DNA of 64,000 bases from assembly GCA_004194705.1 (NCBI GenBank), contig SADC01001256.1, forward strand, positions 1,178,001 through 1,242,000. The letters are read 5' to 3'. The DNA is from Ditylenchus dipsaci (taxonomy: Eukaryota; Nematoda; Chromadorea; Rhabditida; Anguinidae). The position numbers and the translations under genes are program-made. Shown here piece after piece: positions 58,201 to 64,000 of this stretch; the first letter of the stretch is position 1, and every line of letters begins with the position of its first letter. The notes below the pieces were generated by a model, which was not told where the DNA came from, searched no databases, and saw nothing but the letters and a program-made list of their open reading frames with translations.

Positions 58201-59965
58201 AGGCACAAATCACTCGATAGTGCCTCTAGATGCATAAAAAGCATGTATACCAGAGTTTCTTTATGCGGTAGGCCCCACTCAACAGAACCATGTTCAAAGT
58301 CTATCTTTTCTTGATACCTGGGTACTCATAAGCAGCCAATAGGCATCCATTTTCCTAATCCTTCAAGCTTATCCAGACTCCGAGCCCTTCAAGTTATCCA
58401 GACTCCGAGCCCTTCGAGTTATCCAGACTCCGAGCCCTTCGAGTTATCCAGACTCCGAGCCCTTCAAGTTATCCAGACTCCGAGCCCTTCAAGTTAACCA
58501 GACTCCGAGCCCTCAAGTTATCCAGACTCGAGCCCTTCAAGTATCCAGACTCCGAGCCCTTCAAGTTATCCAGACTCCGAGCCTTCAAGTTAACCAGACT
58601 CCGAGCCCTTCAAGTTATCCAGACTCCGAGCCCTTCAAGTTATCAGACTCCGAGCTCTTCGAGTTATCCAGACTCCAAGCCCTTCAAGTTATCCAGACTT
58701 CTAGCTCTGATTTTTTTTTAAACTTGCATCTCATCATAGATCTGACTTCTTAGAACGTGTTTTTATCCTTCCTTTACTCGTAAAAAACACTTAGATTGAG
58801 CAGATATGGCTTCTAGAGGTTTATAACGGACAGACAGACAACCGTGCAATATAGTAGTAGGATTAATAGTTGTAAATCGATATATTTCACGAAGCTGTTT
58901 TTATAAATATTTTGCAAGGCTGTTTTTTTGCGTTTTCTTCACTTCCGCAATTTCTTGACCTTAGCTGGCTATCCCAAAAAAGATTTCTGAGCTTCAACCT
59001 CAGCCAGGCCAAAATTTTCTTCATCAGATGAAACTTTTATTAGAAGCTTTTTTACTTAAACCATCTTTAGTTAGTAGGGCAACACAAAAAATTCAGAAGC
59101 AACTTCAATATCACGCATTTGTGCTCAAATGGAAGCTCCAAAGTTGTACTTGAGGGTTCAGGATAGATGTCTAGCATAAATTTGCAAAATGGACAGAAAA
59201 GTGAGCTTGAAAACAAAAATCCACCTCTCCAATTTAGAGGTCAAGGAAAAAATTTTAGAAGTAATTTAAGTTCCAAGTTTGTGTGCTTAAAACAAAGCTA
59301 AAGTTTTTAACTTGAGGGTTTTGGTGAAATATCTCAATAGGTTTGCTAAATTTGGCAGTAAACCTGGCTCGCACCGAAAAAATTTACCAAAATCCAACCC
59401 ACATACACATGCCAAATACTATATAAAAATTTTGATTATTGCAAATTCATAAAATTTAGGAGTCCTTGGTTACATGGCGCTGTGGGGAGTTAATCTCGAA
59501 AGCGTTAGTATGATCACCATCATAATGAGTATTGGGTTTTCCGTGGATTTGTCTGCTCACATAACCTATGCATATGTGAAATCAGAGGGGACAAACCATG
59601 CAAAGCAATTGCATCTTGAAACACTTGGCTGGCCTGTGTTTTGGTACGATAAATAGTTTTAAGCAGAATAATAAAAATTATGTTTACATTACAGGCGCAT
59701 TCTCCACAGTTGTAGGAATAATGGTGCTGACCTTGGTAGATGCCACAATAGTTCTAATATTTTTCAAAACAGTATTCTTGGTGATCACATTCAGTCTGTT
59801 ACACGGATAGTGTTTTTGCCTATCTTACTCATTGTAGCATTGCCACGGAAATACGAAAATTATGACTTAGACAACAGGCAAAACCAGATAGGGAACAGAG
59901 ATAAAAATATGGAAGATCGCACCAAAGAAAGAATTAGAAAAGTAAATGATCCACCAACTCGTTGA
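34249..59965 (+). CDS. Patched-related (PTR) sterol-sensing-domain membrane protein
   Basis: PTR proteins are 12-span RND-type relatives of Patched, used in nematode cuticle and membrane trafficking. Nineteen exons give about 1000 residues: 34249-34410, 34458-34605, 34674-34759, 34803-34847, 35559-35708, 35754-35972, 44541-44711, 44766-44935, 46116-46252, 46310-46456, 47757-47804, 47863-48088, 51264-51506, 51554-51752, 54753-54858, 54905-55066, 55114-55249, 59460-59643 and 59695-59965. TTTGCAG eight bases before the ATG looks like a spliced-leader acceptor. First span: [17 protein letters not shown]. Sterol-sensing domain: exons 7-10, with [19 protein letters not shown] (the GxxxDD motif). 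Mid loop: exon 12, Lys/Glu-rich. Second half: [20 protein letters not shown] and GLNPKSLV, then [17 protein letters not shown]. Single-base breaks lie near 35795, 44650, 46415, 59643 and 59808. The acceptor of exon 7 is weak. Introns make up about 88 percent of the gene. Confidence 0.9.
34893..35236. mobile_element. Tigger-like element in PTR intron 4
   Basis: CAGTTAAAACTC and GAGTTTTAACTG ends with TA flanks. The interior holds an inverted pair around GGATTTTTCAACTTGGTTT, also seen near 25925. Confidence 0.7.
36218..36411. mobile_element. hAT-like MITE (CAGGGTTCGTAA ends), copy 2
   Basis: Ends CAGGGTTCGTAAC and TTACGAACCCTG; the 8 bp flanks CAATATGA and CACTATGA differ at one base. It shares AAAGATTTGT-CTTTTTT-GGGACCC with 31525-31729. 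Confidence 0.8.
36615..36800 (+). pseudogene. Truncated duplicate of the membrane exons of the nested gene
   Basis: The CCCGGTGGTGCTCCT and GGTGCTTGGGTTGGTATCGG segments and the following intron and GTTGATTCTTGGTGCCATC exon match 40732-40912 closely, including the intron. The copy stops after the membrane span and runs into unrelated sequence. This shows the nested gene was once tandemly duplicated. Confidence 0.85.
36950..37150. repeat. Inverted repeat
   Basis: GAGGTATCATTTATTGCATC with AAAAGTGTGATA-like continuation and its inverse lie around a short loop; arms about 70 bp, with outer words ATCATCATGTAGCCC and GGGCTACACGATGAT. Confidence 0.7.
37602..38996 (+). CDS. Gene-like exons inside the hAT element (Ser/Pro-rich, RS-rich tail)
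   Basis: Splice-consistent exons are 37602-about 37750 (Ser/Ala/Pro-rich: [16 protein letters not shown]), 37819-38005, 38060-38804 and 38851-38996. The third encodes [20 protein letters not shown], and its frame resumes as GNEA after the inserted element at 38234-38786. The last encodes [18 protein letters not shown] and ends at TGA. An arginine-serine tail is typical of splicing-related or nuclear proteins; the front part matches no domain I know. At least one phase mismatch is needed to keep the RS frame. AATAAA at 39066 could be its poly(A) signal. It looks like captured host sequence, now broken. Confidence 0.5.
38234..38786. mobile_element. Foldback element with iterated GCATTTGGGCAC, 8 bp TSD
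   Basis: Ends CGTTACCACGCATTTGGGCA and TGCCCAAATGCGTAGTAACC; ATACCAGG at 38226-38233 and 38787-38794. Five to six GCATTTGGGCACC units lie at each end. Long open frames through the array are repeat artefacts. It interrupts the coding exon of the captured gene. Confidence 0.88.
40014..41465 (+). CDS. Single-pass membrane protein, unknown family, nested in PTR intron 6
   Basis: Seven exons join in phase without a break: 40014-40273, 40327-40394, 40443-40654, 40698-40816, 40868-41014, 41065-41212 and 41262-41465, about 385 residues. The start follows GAATTTCAG directly, as for spliced-leader addition. Residues 1-25 are a signal peptide ([18 protein letters not shown]). The outside part contains [20 protein letters not shown] and an NCTP site. 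A Gly/Pro/Ala stretch leads to one span ([19 protein letters not shown]), followed by a HRRRRQS stop-transfer. The cytoplasmic tail is Lys/Glu-rich ([23 protein letters not shown]). I recognise no family; the layout suggests a surface receptor or adhesion protein. It lies on the same strand as its host gene. A truncated duplicate lies at 36615-36800. Confidence 0.85.
41663..43420 (+). mobile_element. Mutator-like element with FLYWCH finger, 9 bp TSD
   Basis: GATTTCATA flanks both sides (41654-41662 and 43421-43429). The ends read CACGGACAATTCACCCCC and GGGGGTGAATTGTCGCGC, with six CCGATTCACCCCC units inside each. On + the exons encode an acidic start ([10 protein letters not shown]) and a FLYWCH-type finger ([23 protein letters not shown]). 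Part of a MULE transposase follows ([38 protein letters not shown]), ending near 43181. The catalytic first half is deleted at a short direct repeat near 42310-42350 (GGCGCGTTTGCACACA), so it is not autonomous. Confidence 0.88.
43609..43762. mobile_element. CCGT-TTTCTTCTAATTTAGCCCC-family MITE
   Basis: Inverted ends CCGTTTTCTTCTAATTTAG and CTAAATTCGAGGAAATACGG with TA flanks. Confidence 0.7.
43815..43990. repeat. Foldback element with iterated TTCTTCAACCGG
   Basis: Left units ATTCTTCAACCGG and right units CCGGTTGAAGAAT are inverted around an AT-rich centre with GACTATTATG words. No clear duplication was found. 43991-44540 beyond holds nothing else recognised. Confidence 0.6.
45346..45418 (-). 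pseudogene. tRNA-like sequence, degenerate
   Basis: On the minus strand TATAGTGTATTGGTAGTG (A-box-like) is followed about 35 bases later by AGTTCGATTCCT (B box). The acceptor stem does not pair, so it is a tRNA relic or the head of a SINE. Confidence 0.45.
45480..45905. repeat. Foldback repeat with GGCCGCAAATT units
   Basis: Spaced TTTTTCTGGCCGC / GCGGCCA-AAAAA and GCAAATTA words occur in opposite orientation at the two ends, in PTR intron 8. They are related to the CTCACCGCAAAAT units at 32470-33220. Confidence 0.5.
46895..47375. repeat. Foldback element with iterated TGGCCATAGA units
   Basis: TTGGCCATAGAATACTGAA-type units (about three) at the left are mirrored by five TTCAG-ATTCTATGGCCA units at the right. 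Inner arms carry AAGATGTTTTAAGCGTGTCG and its inverse. It lies in PTR intron 10. Confidence 0.75.
47408..47640. mobile_element. CTAGTATAGAATA-family MITE, copy 2
   Basis: Ends CCTAGTATAGAATA and TATACTATACTAG. The shared interior with 19270-19540 includes CACAACTTCCGTACGCTGGC. Confidence 0.75.
48089..49292. other. PTR intron 12, first part: old repeats only
   Basis: A partial AGGGGCCATTGCCG end (about 48542), short TTTGAAAGACT repeats (48625-48680) and otherwise unrecognised AT-rich sequence. No nested exon seen. Confidence 0.35.
49301..49773. mobile_element. Foldback element with iterated GACATTTGTCAC, 8 bp TSD
   Basis: Ends GGCAACCGGACATTTGTC and GACAAATGTCCGGTTGCC. CTGGTTGT at 49293-49300 and 49774-49781. 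Three to four (C)GACATTTGTCACTTTTTG units lie at each end. Confidence 0.88.
49875..50095. repeat. CGAAAACTCG / GAGTTTTCGAG repeat cluster
   Basis: Iterated AACTCGAAA and TTTCGAGTTTTC words fold on each other. Left edge TAGGGTTGCC resembles the hAT-like end of 16047. Confidence 0.6.
50131..50607. mobile_element. Foldback element with iterated CGACTGGATACA, 8 bp TSD
   Basis: TAAAAACT at 50123-50130 and 50608-50615. Five CGACTGGATACA units at the left and four inverted TGTATCCAGTCG units at the right. The outermost 12-15 bp of the two ends match only weakly. Confidence 0.82.
50770..50965 (-). mobile_element. MITE carrying a tRNA-like core
   Basis: CCATTTAAGTTTGAAAAAGT and its inverse form about 35 bp ends. 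Between them, on the minus strand, CCATGGCGCAGTGCGTAAGC (A-box) and GCAGGTTCAATCCC (B-box) are 45 bases apart. The anticodon arm is replaced by T/G-rich sequence. It is not a functional tRNA. Confidence 0.55.
51088..51245. mobile_element. CCGTATTTCCTCTAATAAGCGCC-family MITE
   Basis: Near-perfect inverted ends CCGTATTTCCTCTAATAAGC and CTAATTAGAGGAAATACGG flanked by TA, ending 18 bp before PTR exon 13. Confidence 0.82.
51836..52027. mobile_element. Tigger-like MITE with iterated GTCGCGTTATATC
   Basis: Ends CAGTCGAGTCTCGATATAAC and CGCGACTCGACTG; at least four GGGTCGCGTTATATC units inside. A TA precedes the left end. Confidence 0.8.
52274..52697. mobile_element. Foldback element with CCAGTTAGCGATGG ends, 8 bp TSD
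   Basis: GCTAAACG at 52266-52273 and 52698-52705. Ends carry GGCCAGTTAGCGATGG and long arms with TGCCATAAAAGTACTC. Same family as 17902-18270. Confidence 0.85.
52706..53670. other. PTR intron 14, middle: low-complexity and old repeats
   Basis: A C-run near 52827-52834, a (TA)n tract near 53241-53256, a fragment of the AGGTAAGTG-GTGCGCGCAT repeat (53345-53415) and a run of CCGTATCCGCGTCCGTAAAA words (53460-53590). No exon. Confidence 0.4.
53671..54046. mobile_element. Long-TIR element, arms about 150 bp
   Basis: GGGGTATAGACGTTTCTCG and its inverse begin arms containing CGAGAAACGTTTCTCG, TTGAAACTCAAAAGAGTAAA and TAAATAAGTATCTCCATATA. The centre holds GGCCGCGAAGCGGCC. The preceding base pairs do not show a clear duplication. 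Confidence 0.8.
54400..54640. repeat. GAGCATATGCTCG repeat cluster
   Basis: GAGCATATGCTCG palindromes recur on both sides of a short centre with CAGTTAACTGTACGGCGCAG. The left edge AATAGGGTTGTGAAACGAGC and right edge CACGACCCTATTG are inverted, resembling hAT-like ends. Confidence 0.65.
55982..56050 (-). pseudogene. tRNA-like block, left arm of the palindrome
   Basis: Inverse of the block at 57380; B box GGTTCGATTCC and A-box-like TGGTGCAGTAGG. The acceptor ends do not pair. Confidence 0.5.
56607..56659 (+). promoter_or_regulatory. U6 promoter: PSE-like block plus TATA box, copy 2
   Basis: CTGTTGACAAAGCCAGCAAT (56607-56626) and TATATATA (56652-56659) sit about 75-56 and 30-23 bases before the U6 start, matching copy 1 in order and spacing. 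Confidence 0.75.
56682..56786 (+). ncRNA. U6: U6 spliceosomal snRNA, copy 2, in the palindrome loop
   Basis: Same 5' hairpin (GTTCATTCCAAATGGAC), ACAGAGA box, AGC triad and 3' end as copy 1, without a difference up to GCGTTCCAA. It then ends in ATTTTT, a full Pol III stop. The flanking promoter blocks are kept, so it should be expressed. It lies on the same strand as the PTR gene, inside intron 17, at the apex of a long inverted repeat. Confidence 0.95.
57380..57447 (+). pseudogene. tRNA-like block, right arm of the palindrome
   Basis: GGTGCAGTAGGTAAGTTGAT (A box and D arm) and GGTTCGATTCCACC (B box) are 35 bases apart as in a tRNA. The 5' and 3' stems do not pair. It is identical or nearly so to the left-arm block. 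Confidence 0.5.
58095..58330. repeat. AGGTAAGTGCGTGCGCGCAT hairpin repeat
   Basis: GTAAGT-TGTGCGTGCAT, CAAGCCCCCGCGCCCC and GCATAAAAAGCATGTATACC words recur at 60815-61020 and as fragments at 23795 and 53345. The core is a strong hairpin (CCCCGCGCCCCTTCGGGGGC). Confidence 0.7.
58360..58700. repeat. 25 bp minisatellite
   Basis: About 14 copies of TTATCCAGACTCCGAGCCCT plus TCAAG, with single-base losses and T/C changes. It lies in PTR intron 17 and is non-coding because unit frame shifts occur. Confidence 0.93.
58701..59459. other. PTR intron 17, last part
   Basis: Unrecognised AT-rich sequence. A motif of the form AAA-TTTTAGAAG-AA-TT with TGAGGGTT recurs at 59090-59330 and near 61150-61280, suggesting an old dispersed repeat. 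Confidence 0.35.
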
Positions 59966-60040
59966 TATGAAAAAATGATATTACTCGTCAAGTAAAAAAC
60001 TAATAAGCTCCTCCTAGTATCCAAACACTTTCATTGCTGT

Positions 60041-60475
60041 TTATTGACATGAGCACATTACAGCGATACAATCAGTCAGTAGACTCTTGATTGATGGAGA
60101 ATAGAGCATTCTTAGACACCAGCACATCCAGGCTCTACAGCAGAACTTTGCTTTGCTTGTTCTCGACACTAGCAGGAGCATTGCGGTTGGGAAGATGTCG
60201 CCAAGAAGTTGAGCCAACCAGCACCTAGTACCATCCTGAGCAGTATGGACAGCAGAATTTGGCGGCAGCAGATCCAAAGAACTCATTATCCGAGAGAGGC
60301 ATTGCGGTTTCGGTATCTAAATCAGAACAATGTAAGAACATCGATAGGAAAAACCATACAAAAGCACGTACCACTGTCGACATTGTGAGGGTCTTGCAGT
60401 CAGAGTCATCCACACCAAACGAAGGCACAAGCACAGGCTTGTGAACCCTGCTTCCCATGCAGATCAATCACCGTC
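60041..60475 (-). CDS. 3' end of an unidentified gene, convergent with PTR
   Basis: A minus-strand exon (about 60475-60373) encodes VHKPVLVPSFGVDDSDCKTL and ends at a GTACGT donor. The next begins at about 60319 after CTGATTTAG and stays open in phase to TAA at 60041. A second frame of that exon (ETAMPLSDNEFFGSAAAKF) also looks protein-like, so an indel cannot be excluded. No domain is recognised. Confidence 0.35.
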
Positions 60476-60514
60476 TAAAACAACAACCGCTATAGAAAAT
60501 TCGACGCTACTGGC

Positions 60515-60620
60515 TTATACCCCCCCCAAAAAAGCTACTTTCTTATCCCCCCCCCCCAAAAATCGGACCTACTGTCATATACCCCCCCCCCCAAAAACCG
60601 ACTTTTTTGGGAGTGTCTAA
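60515..60620. repeat. Poly-C interrupted repeat
   Basis: Three units of CTTATACCCCCCCC-AAAAA-CGACTTTTT; simple, degenerate. Confidence 0.6.
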
Positions 60621-60814
60621 AAACCATTTTTATGCAATAATTTTGCCATAAAGGGACCAGAAAAGCAGTCTAAAAGGGATTATGGGCTGTATGGGAGGGG
60701 AAGGGAATAATACAGGGGCCACTTTTTTAGCTGCTTTACCATGTTTTTCAACTCGGGCCGTGGCAAAAATAGACTCTATATGCATTTATGATCAAGTGTA
60801 CTTCTCGGAATCAT

Positions 60815-61020
60815 GTCTAAGGTAAGTGCGTGCGCGCATCTCTAACTCTCAAGCCCCTGCGCCCCTTCGGGGCGCAGGGGGCTTGGGGCTTGGAGTTGAG
60901 ATGCGCACACCCACATACCTTAGACACAAATCACTCGAAAGCGACTCTGGATGCATGAAAAAACATGCATACCAGAGTTATTTATGCGGTAGGCCCCAGT
61001 ATTCAAAACTATGTTCAACA
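60815..61020. repeat. AGGTAAGTGCGTGCGCGCAT hairpin repeat, second copy
   Basis: Shares CATCTCTAACTCTCAAGCCCC and the CCCCTTCGGGG core with 58095-58330. Open frames through it are artefacts. Confidence 0.7.
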
Positions 61021-61600
61021 TCTTTGATTTTACGACCGAAAAGGGTTTGCCCCCTCTTCAGGCCTGGGGCTACGAGCCAGAGGCTCAGCCAAGTTAGGCT
61101 TGAACATAAAAATCCACCGAAATCCAGGCTAAATCCACCACTTCTAATTTGGAGGGACTTGAAAATCTTTTATTGGAGCCCACTCAATTCTATGACTTTT
61201 TGCTAAAAGGAAAGCTGAGATCTTGAACTTTAGGGTTCCGGAAAGATATTTGGCATAAGTTCACGAAAATTAGCAGAAAATCAAACTTGAACACGAAATC
61301 CAACTAAAATCAAGGCTAAATCCACCATCTCCGATTTGGAGCGACTTAAAGGACCCTGTCTCTTCCTTATCATGGCAATTTCAAACGTTTGAATGCGCGC
61401 GGGACCACATAGATTTTGTTAATAATGCTTTCGAACTATTTTTTTATTTGCATATTAAATTTAAAAAGTTATGTTCTATTTGATATAATGTCACATCACC
61501 ACAGTTACAGTTGTGGAGCAGTGCAAGTCGGATAAGTTGTCCGAACTGGCATTGTCAAGCGACGTTGGGCTCGACTAGTGAACGGTTCTAAGTTTTGAAA
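61021..61600. other. Intergenic, nothing recognised
   Basis: Old dispersed-repeat words (AAATCCACCACTTCTAATTTGG and CTAAATCCACCATCTCCGAT) and no exon. Confidence 0.3.
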
Positions 61601-61609
61601 AATTTTCAA

Positions 61610-61795
61610 ATTTATTTTCTAAACAATCAGCGAAAACAGAAACAGAATAAGAACATAACAGAAACACATAAAACACAATTTTTTGAAAACAGAAACATAA
61701 CAGAATTCTGTTCTGTTTCTTTTTTTAAAGATTCTGTTTCTGTTCTGTTTCTGTGATGAAGAAATTCTGTTTTCTGTTAAGTTTTTTGCTGAAAC
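61610..61795. repeat. Inverted repeat of AACAGAAACAGAAT words
   Basis: A-rich CAGAAACA/ATAACAG units (61630-61700) face TTCTGTTTCTGTTCTG units (61700-61790); both are iterated. Another foldback with a short repeated motif. Confidence 0.6.
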
Positions 61796-61867
61796 CAATT
61801 TTTTTTCGTGACTATTTATTGCTCAAAAGTTTTTTTTCGGAGCTTCGATGATTATGTTTCATCTTTC

Positions 61868-63416
61868 AGGCCCTAATGTCAAGTGCTGCGGAAAGCTTGC
61901 CTTTGTCGCAATCAAGTGTTGGGAGCAAAGCAAGAAGAGTAAGTCGTCGTGGACAAATTTGGAGCAACTTCAGAGAGGAGATCGATGCTACGGGCTGTAA
62001 AATCGTGATTTGCTAGAATATGAACAGGTATTCCATTTTATTCTGTGTCTCATGTCAACTACGTATTTTTTGGCAGGGTTTTCAAGCATCCATCTATGGC
62101 AAGCACTTTTTCGTATCATTGAAGTAAGAGCATCACGAACAAAGAGCACCAGCAGCGAAGTTAAGAAGATTCGACATCACCTCGACGCTGAGAACAAAGT
62201 AGGTCACTTTCAATTTAACCGCATGATTGTCTATCACCGCTTTCAGGAGAAAGAAATTCAAGAAGCTCTTACGTCTGCTCTAGCCATACTGGGATATTTG
62301 ATAAGCATGTTCGTTAATCCGTTGATGCAAGCTTTATTCACAGCATTGAATCAAATGTGGAGAAATGAAAATTGTCACCGTTGTTCTCTTTATCCAGCAA
62401 ACTCTAGCCTACTAATTTTAGTTGCCAAAAAGTTCCGATACGTTCAAGTCCATGCTGGTTTGAGCAAGTAAATAGCAATGAGGGATACAAGGTCATGAGG
62501 AAACGTATTGGGAAACTTCGGCACTCGGTCAGCGCCACAACGATAAGTTCTTTCCACGATATTTCGTGGTTTTTATTGAGTCGAATTTACTTACTTAGGA
62601 GCTAGATGAATTTAATTGGAAAACGTTGCTTGCACCAGGTGGAACAAGATGGGCTTTTTTCATCACAGTTATTGGACGTTACGTGGAGATATCTGAAGCT
62701 GTAACTCAATTGCTATCGAGAAAAAAATGAACTTCTCCTAATGCAGATCAAGTGGACGTATGTTTTTACTTGTAATTCTATATTTTCCTGTTCATTGTGT
62801 ACGCCTTTACAGTTTTTCAAACATCGGTATATAAGCTTACCAACATTCTGATCGTGTGCTAATCCGTATTTAAGGGGAAACATACATAAAGATCTTGCGG
62901 TGCATTGGATAGCTCAAAGTCACAGAAAACGAAAACTCAAAGCGAAGGTAAATACTTCTTTTGTTGTCGAATAAATCATCACATATAGGATGCTGTGGAA
63001 ACAAAAGACCTTGCTTGCGCACTCGTTTACTACTGGATAGGCCGTTTCCATGCATGACCGAGGTGCTGGATACCAACGATACCAAATCCTAGATCGGTGA
63101 CGTTTCAAGCGTGGGAGATCTATGAGAGCCTTTGAATACTCTCATAGATGTTGTCAAGTATTGGTCTGCTTTGCTAGATACTGTAAGCTATGATTTGGCA
63201 GTGCAAAATTATAGCAAACTGTTTTCGCTTCAAAGAATACTAATCAAAATCGCTACACTCGCCTTGGAGGTTTTGTCTGTCCCCTGCGACGAGCGCACCA
63301 ATAAAACGCGTTTTCTCATTGGCCGGCCACGAAGTCAAAGAAATCGGACTGAACTGGACCTGTTGAATTCGCAACTTATCGTTTATTGCAACTTGTTGTT
63401 TGAGAAGAGTGCGTAA
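61868..63416 (+). pseudogene. hAT transposase relic
   Basis: In order on +: a BED-finger-like start (SRRGQIWSNFREEIDATGCK); short pieces (SEVKKIRHHLDAENK, EKEIQEALTSALAILGY); a middle segment with APGGTRWAFFITVIGRYVEI (the TRW block of hAT); and a C-terminal block KIATLALEVLSVPCDERTN followed by R--LDLLNSQLIVYCN. That last order is typical of the hAT dimerisation domain. TTTCAG-type introns lie between the pieces. Several stops and shifts show it is dead. It could once have supplied the transposase for the hAT-type MITEs here. Confidence 0.68.
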
Positions 63417-63499
63417 AGTTGTCATTGCTTTGTCTGCTTTTGTTTCAATAAAGAGTGTATGTGGTAGGCGAGGTATCAACTGTGGGATTGTGGGAGGGG

Positions 63500-63605
63500 T
63501 CATAGGTAATTTCGCTAACACAATTTCGCCAACAGTAATTTGCCGACAGTAATTTTGCCAAAAACAATTTCGCCAACGGTAATTTCGCCAACAAAATTTC
63601 GCTAA
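63500..63605. repeat. Iterated TTTCGCCAACA units
   Basis: Seven AATTTCGC(C/T)AACA-type units in 105 bp, just past the hAT relic. Likely the subterminal array of that element's right end; the motif resembles the TTTCGCCAAT units of 30631-31110. Confidence 0.7.
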
Positions 63606-63720
63606 CAAGGATCCATAGTGCCCATGATCTTTGGTCAATCCTTGATTCTTACTCACTTAATAGTTTCATTATATGCATTTTTCAGCAACATATTTGTTTG
63701 ACTCAAATTGATTCTCGTTG

Positions 63721-63940
63721 CAGGTTGCGAAATGGAGTCAAACAGAAAAAAGCCTACGGCAAGCTAAATGGATATCTTATGCATCAACAGTCAAAAGCGC
63801 CAATGGTATTAAAACATCTCTGGATATGCGCAACAAGAGCCTGCCATGGCACAGCTGAATCAATCTTCGGAGAATCGAATGGTTTGGTCGAGAGAAAAAG
63901 TCACGACAGATGTACTCAGAGTCCAATGGCGGTTGTGGTA
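63721..63940 (+). CDS. Possible exon, unidentified
   Basis: After CTCGTTGCAG the + strand reads WSQTEKSLRQAKWISYASTV, then MRNKSLPWHS, and in a second frame ENRMVWSREKVTTDVLRVQW up to a GTAATT donor. The protein-like character is split across frames. It could be part of a transposon gene that continues past the window; no family is recognised. Confidence 0.25.
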
Positions 63941-64000
63941 ATTTCCTGAATGGTCATATTACCAGTCTTACTCATTTTTTAGATCAAGAAAAAAATGACT

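Overview
The window is nuclear DNA from an animal, most likely a nematode. The evidence is short introns (about 45-60 bases) with GT...TTTTCAG-type ends, likely spliced-leader acceptors a few bases upstream of start codons, a patched-related (PTR) membrane gene of the type expanded in nematodes, and a nematode-like U6 RNA. No prokaryotic or organelle signal was seen. The DNA is AT-rich and packed with DNA transposons, many nested in each other.

Layout. 0-3 kb: a U6 snRNA gene (907-1009) with two transposons stacked on its 3' end. 3-6.3 kb: a minus-strand gene end, then an intact 12-exon gamma-tubulin-complex (GCP/Spc97-98 family) gene on + (3746-6221). 6.3-18.7 kb, perhaps to 20.1 kb: a minus-strand SH3-plus-kinase gene of the mixed-lineage kinase (MLK) type, spread over many exons and carrying at least nine frame breaks. 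21.2-26.7 kb: AP-1 clathrin adaptor sigma on +, with a 4.2 kb intron full of nested elements and its last exon not found. 27-34 kb: transposons, including a hAT relic with a Merlin-like element inside it. 34.2-60 kb: a 19-exon patched-related gene on + whose introns make up most of the locus. Inside its 8.6 kb intron 6 lie a complete seven-exon gene for a single-pass membrane protein (40014-41465), a 2.55 kb hAT-like element carrying gene-like exons, and a Mutator-like element. Its intron 17 holds a 2.58 kb palindrome with a second U6 gene in the loop. 60-64 kb: a small minus-strand gene end and a hAT transposase relic.

Cross-cutting features. First, many elements have clear 8-9 bp target duplications and carry iterated 10-20 bp motifs just inside their ends, across unrelated sequences. 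Second, single-base frame breaks without nonsense changes occur in the kinase, AP-1 sigma and PTR genes but not in the GCP gene or the nested membrane gene. This suggests either assembly indels or young decay. Exon models were built by eye from splice signals, phase and family motifs. Family names rest on motif recognition, not on searches.
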